Of a DNA stretch of 64,000 nt, positions 36,932 to 45,019 are shown in pieces. Numbering within the stretch: position 1 is the stretch's first letter; the number at the start of each line of letters is the position of its first letter. Under the pieces are notes generated by a model that saw nothing but the letters and a program-made list of their open reading frames with translations, was not told where the DNA came from and searched no databases. Source of the DNA: Acidimicrobiia bacterium (GTDB taxonomy: Bacteria; Actinomycetota; Acidimicrobiia; Acidimicrobiales; Aldehydirespiratoraceae); NCBI GenBank assembly GCA_022828135.1, contig JAJEJB010000031.1:93813-157812 (forward strand), read 5' to 3'. A program made the position numbers and the translations under genes.

Positions 36932-38092
36932 CTAGTCGTCGCGGTGGCGGCGGATCCGGTAGTCGTGACCCACCTTTCCGCCGCGCTGGACGTAGATCGC
37001 AGTGGGGTCGTACGGCACCGGATCGAACGTGCTCGACACTGCCTGAGTCTCGCCCGAGACCGCGGCCAGCCGCGCCTTGACCATCACTTCCAGGCAGTGG
37101 TAGGCGTGCTCGGGGCGGATCAGCAGCCTCTCAGAGTCGATGACGCAGTCGACGAGGTGTCTCAGCCCCGCGGTCCACGGCCAAGCCGGATCGGCCTCGG
37201 CGTAGGTGGTCCAGCCGGCCGTGTCGGCCCGCACGATCTCGTATCCCTGCGGGGCCCAGTCGTCTCCCAGCATCTGGGCCACACCGCCGGTGCCGTACAG
37301 CTCGATGGCCGGCGAGCGGTACTCGTGCATGGTGAAGCCGGTGGTCACCACCGCGAAGTGGGCGTCGCCGAAGTCGAGCAGCACCTGGTAGTTGTCGAAG
37401 TCGCTGACCTCGATCACCTCGCCGTCAACCTCGCGTTCCGGGATGGCGGTCCCCGCGAGAGCCGTGACCCGCCTGACGGGTCCCATCAGGCCGGTGAGCG
37501 AGGTGATGTTGTAGACGCCCAGGTCGAACAGCGGGCCGCCGCCGGTGTCGTAGTACCACCGCCCCCAGGTCGGTCCCGACCATCCGTAGCGGGCCCTGGC
37601 GGTGAGCACCGTCCCGATCTCACCGTCATCGACGACCCGCTTCCACAGCGCCTGATAGGTGGGGCTCAGCACCACGTGGGGGGCGCACACCAGCAAGCCC
37701 GGCGAGGTCCGGGCCTGGGCCACTAGTTCGGCGGCCTCGTCGAGGTGGATCGACATCGGCTTCTCCACCAGCACATGCTTGCCCGCGGCCAGGGCGGCCG
37801 CGGCGATCTCGCCGTGGCTCGGCATGGCGGTCAGCACCAGCACCGCATCCACGTCGTCGCGTTCGGTGACATCGGCGTAGTCGGTGCTGAAAGCCGTGTC
37901 CTGGTGCAGGAAGTCGCGAACCCTGCGGGCGCGGCCTGCGACGATGTCGCACGCGGCAACCACCTCGACGCGTCCGGAGTACCTCAAGTCGCGGATCAGA
38001 GCCGCATACGGCTCGAACACGCTGCCCAGCCCGACGATCCCCAGTCGAACCTTCGACGAGGACCCCGTTCGCGCCGCGGTCGCGTCCCTCAT
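36932..38092 (-). CDS. Gfo/Idh/MocA-family oxidoreductase
   Basis: A 386-residue NAD(P)-dependent dehydrogenase. Rossmann start LGIVGLGSVFEPYAALI, VVAACDIVAGRARRV, LVLTAMPSHGEIAAAALAAGKHVLVEKPMS with the catalytic Lys of EKP, then the alpha/beta C-terminal domain (GGGPLFDLGVYNI). Members oxidise or epimerise sugars, inositols and amino sugars. It overlaps the NagB-like gene upstream by 4 bases, so it is part of the same operon and probably converts an imported sugar. Confidence 0.92.
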   Translation of the reverse strand: MRDATAARTGSSSKVRLGIVGLGSVFEPYAALIRDLRYSGRVEVVAACDIVAGRARRVRDFLHQDTAFSTDYADVTERDDVDAVLVLTAMPSHGEIAAAALAAGKHVLVEKPMSIHLDEAAELVAQARTSPGLLVCAPHVVLSPTYQALWKRVVDDGEIGTVLTARARYGWSGPTWGRWYYDTGGGPLFDLGVYNITSLTGLMGPVRRVTALAGTAIPEREVDGEVIEVSDFDNYQVLLDFGDAHFAVVTTGFTMHEYRSPAIELYGTGGVAQMLGDDWAPQGYEIVRADTAGWTTYAEADPAWPWTAGLRHLVDCVIDSERLLIRPEHAYHCLEVMVKARLAAVSGETQAVSSTFDPVPYDPTAIYVQRGGKVGHDYRIRRHRDD

Positions 38093-38886
38093 ACCGGCGC
38101 GCCCCTCCCGGCGCTTGCGTCACTCCAGATCACCGCACCCGGGCACTCGTGTATGAACGTTGCCGGCCAAGCCGGGTCGTGGCCTGCCGTGCACAGCACC
38201 CGCCGCAGGGACTCGGCCTTGTCGGCTCCGTGGAGCACCAGCCACACCGAGCGCGAGTGCCGGCGGATCGTTCCCAACCCGACCGATACCCCGTGGGTTG
38301 GGACCTCGTTCGCCGAGGCGAAGCCGGGGAAGGTGACGACGTTGTCGGCCCGGGTCGTCGGGGCCAGTTCCACGACGGTACTGGCGCCGTCGAGGTCCGA
38401 TCCCGGCCCGCAGAAGGCGACGTGCCCATCCGACGCGCCGCTGGCCGCGATGAACACCTCGACCCCGCCCGCATCCGCGATGCGCCGGTCGTAGGCCGGG
38501 GGGTCCAGGGGATCAGGGAACCACACCGACTCACCCGGCACGTGACGTGAGGCCGCCAGGCCCTGGTTGATCACCAGGCGGATCTCCTGCTCAGCGAAGC
38601 GACGGCAGGAGTTGTGGACATCGTTCGAGACCGGCACAGGCGTCGCGGAGTGGGGGTCCAGGTAGTCGTCCATCATCACCAGCACCACCCCAGAGCAGTC
38701 GAGGCCGTCGGCGGCGCAGATCCGGCCCAACTCGGCGTAGATGGGTTTGGGGGTGCGCCCTCCCGGGCATCCCAGCAGGTACCGGCGGCCGGCGGCGTTG
38801 CTCGCCGCGATCCCGGCCGCGATCTCCGCCGCCGCGACCGCTCCGAGCTCTAGCGATGTGCCGAAGCGTCGGTGGCCGGTCGTCAT
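38089..38886 (-). CDS. Glucosamine-6-phosphate deaminase/NagB-like isomerase
   Basis: 265 residues from the ATG at 38886, which overlaps the stop of the upstream permease as ATGA; longer upstream frames are rejected. NagB/SIS-like fold: YLLGCPGGRTPKPIYAEL, VLVMMDDYLDP corresponding to the NMDEY active-site segment, VFIAASGASDGHVAFCGPGS corresponding to GVGxDGHIAFNEP, and a downstream VSVGLGTI. The His after the Asp-Gly pair is retained. Likely isomerises and deaminates an amino-sugar phosphate. The differences from true NagB mean a related substrate is possible. Confidence 0.85.
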   Translation of the reverse strand: MTTGHRRFGTSLELGAVAAAEIAAGIAASNAAGRRYLLGCPGGRTPKPIYAELGRICAADGLDCSGVVLVMMDDYLDPHSATPVPVSNDVHNSCRRFAEQEIRLVINQGLAASRHVPGESVWFPDPLDPPAYDRRIADAGGVEVFIAASGASDGHVAFCGPGSDLDGASTVVELAPTTRADNVVTFPGFASANEVPTHGVSVGLGTIRRHSRSVWLVLHGADKAESLRRVLCTAGHDPAWPATFIHECPGAVIWSDASAGRGAPV

Positions 38887-39716
38887 CCCTTTGTGGCTCC
38901 CGTGGTGATGCCCTGGATGAAACGGCGCTGCATTATGACGTACACGACCAGCACCGGGAACGCCACCAGCAGCGCAGCCGCGGCAATCGTGGAAGGCTCG
39001 CCGCCGCGTCGCAGCCCCGCGAAGAACGACAGCGCCAGCGGGGCTGTCTGCGCCGCCTCGTTCTGGGGCAGCAGCACCAGCGCCAGCAGGAAGTCGTTCC
39101 ACGCGAACAGGAACAGCAGCGCCGACAGCGACATGATCGCCGGGCCGCTGACCGGCAGCAGCACCCGTCTCAGGATGTCCCAGGTGTTGGCGCCGTCGAG
39201 TTGGGCGGCCTCCACCAGCGCGCTGCCCGACTGGGCCCAGAAGGCGGTGCGCATCCAGAACGTCCCGAACGACACGCTAAAGCCGATCTGCGGCAGTATC
39301 ACGGCCCAGCGCGAGTCGAGCAGGCCGAGCGACCTGAAGTCGAAGTACAGCGGGACGATCAGCGCCTCGTAGGGCAGCATCAGCCCGGCGAGCAGGATCA
39401 CGAACAGCGTGTTGCGCAGCGGGAATCGCATCGTTGCGAAGGCGTAGCCCGCCAGGATCGAGAAGGCCACGCTCGCGGTGACGACGGTGATGGCGACCAC
39501 CGCGCTCGAGAACAGCGCCTGGGCGAAGTTGCCCCTCTGCCATGCCAGGGTGAAGTTCTCGAACGAGATCTCGCTCGGGATGGTGAATCCGCTGACACGC
39601 TTGCCGGGCGGGTTCAGCGCCAGCAGCAGGATCGACACGAACGGGTAGAGAGCGATCACGCTGGCGCCGAGCAGCACCAGATGGACGAAGCGGCGCTCGT
39701 GGCGGCTCTCGATCAC
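38883..39716 (-). CDS. Carbohydrate ABC transporter permease (MalG type)
   Basis: A 277-residue inner-membrane permease with six predicted helices. The cytoplasmic coupling EAA loop reads VEAAQLDGANTWDILRRVLLP. Family landmarks ALNPPGKR and FILIPxxx-like end segments are present. It forms the translocation channel with the MalF-type permease upstream. The gap to that gene is about 57 bases, and the NagB-like start overlaps its stop. No ATPase gene accompanies the pair. Confidence 0.94.
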   Translation of the reverse strand: MIESRHERRFVHLVLLGASVIALYPFVSILLLALNPPGKRVSGFTIPSEISFENFTLAWQRGNFAQALFSSAVVAITVVTASVAFSILAGYAFATMRFPLRNTLFVILLAGLMLPYEALIVPLYFDFRSLGLLDSRWAVILPQIGFSVSFGTFWMRTAFWAQSGSALVEAAQLDGANTWDILRRVLLPVSGPAIMSLSALLFLFAWNDFLLALVLLPQNEAAQTAPLALSFFAGLRRGGEPSTIAAAALLVAFPVLVVYVIMQRRFIQGITTGATKG

Positions 39717-39773
39717 AGCAGCCGCCCCGCTGCGCCCCGGCTCCCGTCCGCTGCCCGGTTCTCGATCACGGCA

Positions 39774-40736
39774 CTAGGCGGAGAGGTCGCCGCGGCGGCG
39801 GTACCACAGCACGGCCAGGTTCACGGCCAGCAGCTCCAGCATCAGGATCACGCCGATCGCCGCGCCGAGGCCGATCGAGCGGATCTGGAACACCGAGCGG
39901 TAGATGAACATCGACGGGACCTCAGTGTTGGTCCCGGGGCCGCCGCGGGTCATCACGAACACGAGGTCGAAGTTGCGCAGCGCCGCGGTGACGGTGAGGA
40001 TCAGCGCCACCGTGATCTCGCCGCGCAGAGCGGGCAGCGTCACCGCGAAGAACTCGCGGACCATGTTGGCGCCGTCGATACGGGCCGACTCGTAGCGCTC
40101 CGACGGGATCTTCTGGACGCCCGCGGCGAACAGCACGAACACGAGGCCGAAGGTCACCCAGGTGCCGACCATGCCCAGCGACGGCAGCGCGAACGTGAAA
40201 TCGCCGAGCCATGCCCGGCTGACGAAGTCCAGCCCGATCAGGTCGAGCCCGAAGTTCAGCGGCCCGTCCGGCGCGTACACCCAGCGCCACGCCACGGCAA
40301 CCACGGTCAGCGGCAGGATCGTCGGCACGAACAGCACCGCCCGGAACGCCGTCCGGCCCCGGATCCGGACCCTCGCCATCAGCCCGACGATCGCTAGGGC
40401 GACGCAGATCGGCAGCACCGCGTAGAAGATGATCAGGATGACCGAGTTCCACAGCGCGGCGCGCACCTTGGGGTCGGTGAACACGGTGACGTAGTTGTCG
40501 AGGCCCACCCAGACCTGATCGGTGATGCCGTTCCACTCGTAGAACGACAGCTTGAACGCGTGGACCAGCGGCGCCACCGCGAACACCGCGAAGAAGGAGA
40601 ACGCCGGCAGCAGGTACAGGTACGCGACCGGCTGGGCGCGCCCCGACGGACCGCGACGGACCGGTCGGGCCGAACGGCTTGGACGGCTCAACTGAGGTGG
40701 CCGCAGGGGCCGCTGGCCGAGCCCCGACTGCTCCAC
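39774..40736 (-). CDS. Carbohydrate ABC transporter permease (MalF type)
   Basis: A 320-residue permease with a basic, Pro/Arg-rich N-terminal tail of about 35 residues and then six membrane helices starting AYLYLLPAFSFFAVFAVAP. Motif LSFYEWNGI and EAA loop ESARIDGANMVREFFAVTLPAL identify the CUT1-type sugar family. Partner of the permease at 38883. Preceded by the binding-protein gene with a 46-base gap. Confidence 0.94.
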   Translation of the reverse strand: MEQSGLGQRPLRPPQLSRPSRSARPVRRGPSGRAQPVAYLYLLPAFSFFAVFAVAPLVHAFKLSFYEWNGITDQVWVGLDNYVTVFTDPKVRAALWNSVILIIFYAVLPICVALAIVGLMARVRIRGRTAFRAVLFVPTILPLTVVAVAWRWVYAPDGPLNFGLDLIGLDFVSRAWLGDFTFALPSLGMVGTWVTFGLVFVLFAAGVQKIPSERYESARIDGANMVREFFAVTLPALRGEITVALILTVTAALRNFDLVFVMTRGGPGTNTEVPSMFIYRSVFQIRSIGLGAAIGVILMLELLAVNLAVLWYRRRGDLSA

Positions 40737-40782
40737 GCCTTCAAGGCGATACGCAGCGGGGCCCGGCCGGGGTCAGTAGGGG

Positions 40783-42084
40783 CTAGCCGTTGGCGGCGTC
40801 CCAGTCGGCCTGCACGTCGCTGAGGAACTGCTCGCCGTCGATCTGGCCGCCAAGGAGCTCCTGGGTCTTCGACGTGAGCGTGTCGAACATCGTCGGCGTG
40901 GCCCAGTCGGCGTACAGCGTGACGCCCTCGTCCGCAATCACCGCGGCGGCGCCCGCGGTCACCTCCGCGAGCAGGCCCTCGATCTCGGTGTCCGACGATC
41001 GTGCGGCGACACGGCCCACCGACGCCAGCTCATCCGCGAACTCCTCGCTGACGAGCAGGTTGATGAACTCCGCCGCCAGGTCGGGATCCTCGGCGCTGGT
41101 GGTGATGTGCCACGGAAGGGCCAGCGCGGCGGTGCCGCCGACGATCCCGCTGGGGCCGACCGGCATGGCGAAGTAGCCGGCGTTGGCGCCCATCCCCTCG
41201 TCGAGGGTGGCCGTGTTCCAGTTGCCGGCGATCATGAACACACCCTCGCCCGCGATGAAGTTGGCCACCGAGTCGTCGTAGGCGATGCCGTTGACGCCTT
41301 CGGGGAAGTAGCCGTTGTCGCGCCATTCCTCGAACTTGGCGGCGGCCTGCCGCTCGGTGTCGGTCACGACGGTCGCGCCCGGCTCGCCGAAGACCCAGTC
41401 GCGGATCTCCGCCGCGGGCCGGTAGGCGGCCTCGACCATGCCGTAGACGTGCAGCGCGGGCCAGCCCTCGGCGTTGCCGAGCTGGATCGGCACCTCGCCT
41501 GCCGCCTTGGCGGCCGCGAGCAGGGCGTCGAACTCCTCGAACGTCGACGGCAACCCGCCGAGAGCCGCCAGCTTCTCCTTGTTGTAGTAGACGCCCACGA
41601 ACTCGGCGACGCCGTTGATGCCCCAGAGGATCCCGTTGCCGAAGTCGGTGCCGTCCTCGGTGAACCGGTACTGGTCGAGCGTGCCGTCGCCGAACGCCTC
41701 GACCCAGCCGTACTGCGCCGCATAGTCGTCGAGCGGCAGGATCAAGCCGCCCTGCACGAGCAGACCGTCGATCGTGTAGCCCTGGTTGCCGTGGGCGATG
41801 TCGGGCGGATCGTCGCTGGAGAGTATCCCCGGCGCGATCTGCATGTAGTCGTCGAAGGCGCGCAGCGTGATGTTGAAGCTCACGTGCGGATACATCTCGG
41901 TGAACTGCGCCGTGGCGAGTTCGAGGGTGGCCTCGTCGCCGGCCTCGGCCAGCACGTCGAGAACCACCGGACCGGCCATGGCGTCATCGTCGCCGCTGTC
42001 GCCGCTGCAGGCGGCCGAGACCAGCATGAACGCCAGGATCACCCCCAGAATCCCGAGTGTTCGAGAGTGAGAGAGGATTCTCAT
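40783..42084 (-). CDS. Sugar ABC transporter substrate-binding lipoprotein
   Basis: A 433-residue family-1 extracellular solute-binding protein. The signal peptide ends in a lipobox, MLVSAAC, giving lipidated Cys26, followed by an acidic Ser/Asp spacer. The mature part contains FNITLRAFDDYMQIAPGILSS, GGLPSTFEEFDALLAAAK, GVFMIAGNWN and a C-terminal LGGQIDGEQFLSDVQADWD, typical of CUT1 oligosaccharide binders. A strong AAGGAGG ribosome site precedes the ATG. It heads the minus-strand sugar operon. Confidence 0.94.
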   Translation of the reverse strand: MRILSHSRTLGILGVILAFMLVSAACSGDSGDDDAMAGPVVLDVLAEAGDEATLELATAQFTEMYPHVSFNITLRAFDDYMQIAPGILSSDDPPDIAHGNQGYTIDGLLVQGGLILPLDDYAAQYGWVEAFGDGTLDQYRFTEDGTDFGNGILWGINGVAEFVGVYYNKEKLAALGGLPSTFEEFDALLAAAKAAGEVPIQLGNAEGWPALHVYGMVEAAYRPAAEIRDWVFGEPGATVVTDTERQAAAKFEEWRDNGYFPEGVNGIAYDDSVANFIAGEGVFMIAGNWNTATLDEGMGANAGYFAMPVGPSGIVGGTAALALPWHITTSAEDPDLAAEFINLLVSEEFADELASVGRVAARSSDTEIEGLLAEVTAGAAAVIADEGVTLYADWATPTMFDTLTSKTQELLGGQIDGEQFLSDVQADWDAANG

Positions 42085-42181
42085 GCGTGCCCTCCTTGGG
42101 ACTGTCGCTTGCGACGGGCATTGCCCATCAGGATTCGGACCGGAGGCGCGACGAATGCCCGCGACTCGGATCAGGCGCGAC

Positions 42182-42210
42182 TGTATACAGCGTTTCGACT
42201 GCCGCTACAA
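42182..42210 (-). promoter_or_regulatory. Candidate promoter overlapped by a palindromic operator
   Basis: On the minus strand TTGTAG and TATACA are separated by exactly 17 bases. The -10 lies inside the perfect palindrome CTGTATACAG at 42181-42190. It sits about 100 bases upstream of the sugar-binding protein gene. A palindrome over a -10 element is what a repressor operator looks like. The repressor is not in the window. Confidence 0.45.
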
Positions 42211-42231
42211 GCCCGCCCGAGACGAGGCCAG

Positions 42232-42897
42232 TCAGCGAGGGAGGTCGGCCAGGGTCGTCTTGACCAGGAAGTCGTCGGCGGAGCCGCGATTGTCTGGATC
42301 GTTGGGATACTCCAGCCTCACCAGGCCGACCAGCCGGACCTCTGAGTCGACGGGCTGTCCGGTCACGTCGATGGCGAACCGGGCCGATGAGCCGTCCAGC
42401 CAGCCTTCACAGGCCTCGGGTCCCAGCTGTTCGGTGGAGAAGCGGAATTCGAGGGCATAGGCCACCGCCCGGCTCCGGGGCTCGCCTCCCTCGATCCCAT
42501 TGGACAGCCCGCAGATGATGCCCTCGTCGGTGAAGGCGTTCTGCGTCTCGGCGAAGAACTCGGCCGTCCACAACACGTCCGGCCCGAGATCCGGGGACTC
42601 GGCCAACTCCAGCTCCGCCATGAGGATCTGGTGGCCCACCCGCCACACCGTGATAGTCGAGATGTCGGCGGCGGCGTCGCACCCCTCGCCCCAATCACGG
42701 CCGGCCTCCCGGCAGTCGTCGGACTCGTCGGCCACCACCAGCCTCGTCGCGTCCCGGCCCGAGAACAGGTAGGGGACCTCGATCGCGCCAAGACCGGACA
42801 TCACCCACAACAACACCACCACCGCCACGACCGCCGCCAGCACGATCCGGGACCGCAAGCTCCTGCGGTCGCCGGAACCGTCGCTCGCAGGTTTCAC
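42232..42897 (-). CDS. Unknown membrane-anchored extracytoplasmic protein
   Basis: A 221-residue protein with a short basic cytoplasmic tail, one N-terminal membrane helix (about residues 18-35, IVLAAVVAVVVLLWVM) and a soluble extracytoplasmic domain with four cysteines that could form disulfides (CREAG, GCDAA, IICGLS, ACEGW). No family recognised. It overlaps no neighbour but starts only 29 bases after the end of the BMP permease gene, so it may be the last gene of that operon. Confidence 0.7.
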   Translation of the reverse strand: MKPASDGSGDRRSLRSRIVLAAVVAVVVLLWVMSGLGAIEVPYLFSGRDATRLVVADESDDCREAGRDWGEGCDAAADISTITVWRVGHQILMAELELAESPDLGPDVLWTAEFFAETQNAFTDEGIICGLSNGIEGGEPRSRAVAYALEFRFSTEQLGPEACEGWLDGSSARFAIDVTGQPVDSEVRLVGLVRLEYPNDPDNRGSADDFLVKTTLADLPR

Positions 42898-42925
42898 GTC
42901 CCCATCCTGTCGGGTCTCTCGGAAG

Positions 42926-43861
42926 TTAGGTCAAACCTCGTACGAACGGCTGGGCCAGAGCGGCCGGCTGGCGGGTCCGGTGGGCGAACACGGCCACCGT
43001 CGCGATGGTGACCACGAAGGGCAGCGCCTGTAGCAACTCCGCGGTCACCTCGTAGCCGACCGTGGGCAGGCTCAACCGGAATGAGTCCACCGCGCCGAAC
43101 AGCAGGCAGCCCGCCACCGCGCCCCGGAGCGTCCAGCCGCCGAAGATCAGTGCCGCGATGGCGATGAAGCCCCGGCCGCCCACAATCTGCTCCTCGAACA
43201 GTCCCACCTGACCCAGCAGGAGGTAGCCGCCGCCCAGCCCGCTGGTGATCCCGCTCAGGTAGACGCCCTGGCGCCGGCGCTTGTTGACATCGATGCCCGA
43301 GACGTCGGCGGCCTGCGGGTTCTCGCCCACCGCTCGCACTTCCAGCCCCCAGCGGGTGCGGTACAGCAGCCAGAACGACAACGGGATCAACGGGTAGATG
43401 AGATAGAAGGGCCACGACTGCCCGAACAGGGCCGGACCCACCAGTGGCATGTCCGACAGGATCGGGATCTCGAACACGTGCGCCCGCTTCGAGTACGGCT
43501 CGAGGTTCCGGTTCAAGAAGGTGGCCAGACCCAGGACCAGGATGTTGAGCGTCAACCCGACTACGAACGTGTTCGCCGTGAGCCGGTGACTCAGGTTGGC
43601 GTGCACGATGGCGACCACCAGCCCGGCCGCCATCGCGAACATCAGCCCGATGGTGACCCGGTCGGTCATGTCGAACCCGACCGCGGCCGCGAACGCACCG
43701 GCCAGGATCATGGCCTCGGTGGAGATGTTCAGCGTGCCGGCCCGCTCCGCGATCGTCTCGCCCAGAGCGCAGAACGCCAGCAGCGCCGCGAAACGGGCTG
43801 CGCTCGAATAGGTGACGTCGGTGCCGAACACATCGACCAATGCGCTGAAGAGGGCTTCCAT
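42926..43861 (-). CDS. BMP-family ABC transporter permease (NupQ type)
   Basis: A 311-residue permease of the nucleoside/simple-sugar uptake branch (branched-chain-type fold, about 9 helices). Landmarks are FCALGETIAERAGTLNISTEAMILAGAF, GLTLNILVLGLA, VRAVGENPQAADVSGI and ALIFGGWTLRGAVAG. It works with the permease at 43865, the double ATPase and the BMP lipoprotein. Four bases separate it from the preceding permease. Confidence 0.93.
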   Translation of the reverse strand: MEALFSALVDVFGTDVTYSSAARFAALLAFCALGETIAERAGTLNISTEAMILAGAFAAAVGFDMTDRVTIGLMFAMAAGLVVAIVHANLSHRLTANTFVVGLTLNILVLGLATFLNRNLEPYSKRAHVFEIPILSDMPLVGPALFGQSWPFYLIYPLIPLSFWLLYRTRWGLEVRAVGENPQAADVSGIDVNKRRRQGVYLSGITSGLGGGYLLLGQVGLFEEQIVGGRGFIAIAALIFGGWTLRGAVAGCLLFGAVDSFRLSLPTVGYEVTAELLQALPFVVTIATVAVFAHRTRQPAALAQPFVRGLT

Positions 43862-43864
43862 CGC

Positions 43865-45019
43865 TCAGGTCCTCGCGGTCATGGCAGCCAGGGCCCGGCG
43901 CCGCTCGCGTATGAAGAGGATCGCCGGAGGGACCAGCAGGGCCAGAACCAGCAGCGACTGGACGATCTGGGTGATCTCGCGCTCCACCCCGGTAGCGGCC
44001 AGGAATCCAGACCCGGTCCTCAACCCGGCGAACACCAAGGCCAGCGGCACTACGAGCAGGGGTCTCTGCCGGGCCACCAGCGCTACCAGCAGCCCGTCGA
44101 ATCCGATGTTCACCGCGAAGCCGGGAACCAGCCGGAAGTTGCCGAAGTCGCCGCCGGCCACCATCACCGACCCAGCCAGGCCGGCAAACCCCCCGGACAG
44201 CAGCAGCCCGGCCATGCCGTAGCGCCACTCCGACACTCCGGCTCGCTGGGCGGTCCGGGCGCTGCGCCCGAGCATCCGCAGCTTGAACCCCCAGACCGTG
44301 CGACCCAGCACCACCGCCACCACGATCACGAACGCGAGGGCGAAGAACACGCTGATCGGGAATTCGTTTCCGAACAGCTCGATCCGGCCGATACGCCGGC
44401 TGGGGTCGAGCTGCTCGCTGACGATATTGCGGGACGAGCGGCCCTCTATGGGCGCGAGCAGGATCCAGGGCCGCTGCAGCCCGAAACCCACTACCTGCGC
44501 GGCCACGGTGACGAGTAGCAGCGTGGTCAGAACCTCGGGTACTCGCCGCCAGTACAGCAGCACGCCCGCGATGCCGGCCCAGAACGCTCCGGCGGCGAGG
44601 CCGATCAGAAGCATGGCCACCAAGGCGAACGGGCCGGGACCGAACAGGTTGAGGCCCGCGTACATGGCCACGGCCGCACCGAAGGTGAGCTGACCCTCCT
44701 GGCCGATGTTGATCAGTCCGGCCCGGCCGCCGATGACAGTGCCCACGCCGACGAAGATCAGCGGCACAGCTACGCCCAGGGTGTCGCCCCACCGGCCGGG
44801 CGCCCTCAGGCTGCCGTCCAGCAGAGCCGAGAAGACCTCCCGCCACGAGCCTCCGGTGACCGCCACCAGTGCAGCCGACATGATCAGGGCCAGGGCCACG
44901 CTGCCGATGTACAGCCCGGCTACGACGCCCGCTTCCCTGGCCTTGGAGTACATCACGGCGCGGCCGCCGGCGGGCGTGCTCGACGCGGTCATCTCGGCTT
45001 CCGACTCCTCGGACGCCAT
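43865..45019 (-). CDS. BMP-family ABC transporter permease (NupP type)
   Basis: A 384-residue permease, longer than its partner because of an N-terminal cytoplasmic segment of about 25 residues. Family signatures include VPLIFVGVGTVIGGRAGLINIGQEGQLTFGA (given in part), WGFKLRMLGRSARTAQRAGVS and GFDGLLVALVARQRPL. Its start codon shares one base with the stop of the ATPase gene, indicating coupling. Confidence 0.93.
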   Translation of the reverse strand: MASEESEAEMTASSTPAGGRAVMYSKAREAGVVAGLYIGSVALALIMSAALVAVTGGSWREVFSALLDGSLRAPGRWGDTLGVAVPLIFVGVGTVIGGRAGLINIGQEGQLTFGAAVAMYAGLNLFGPGPFALVAMLLIGLAAGAFWAGIAGVLLYWRRVPEVLTTLLLVTVAAQVVGFGLQRPWILLAPIEGRSSRNIVSEQLDPSRRIGRIELFGNEFPISVFFALAFVIVVAVVLGRTVWGFKLRMLGRSARTAQRAGVSEWRYGMAGLLLSGGFAGLAGSVMVAGGDFGNFRLVPGFAVNIGFDGLLVALVARQRPLLVVPLALVFAGLRTGSGFLAATGVEREITQIVQSLLVLALLVPPAILFIRERRRALAAMTART

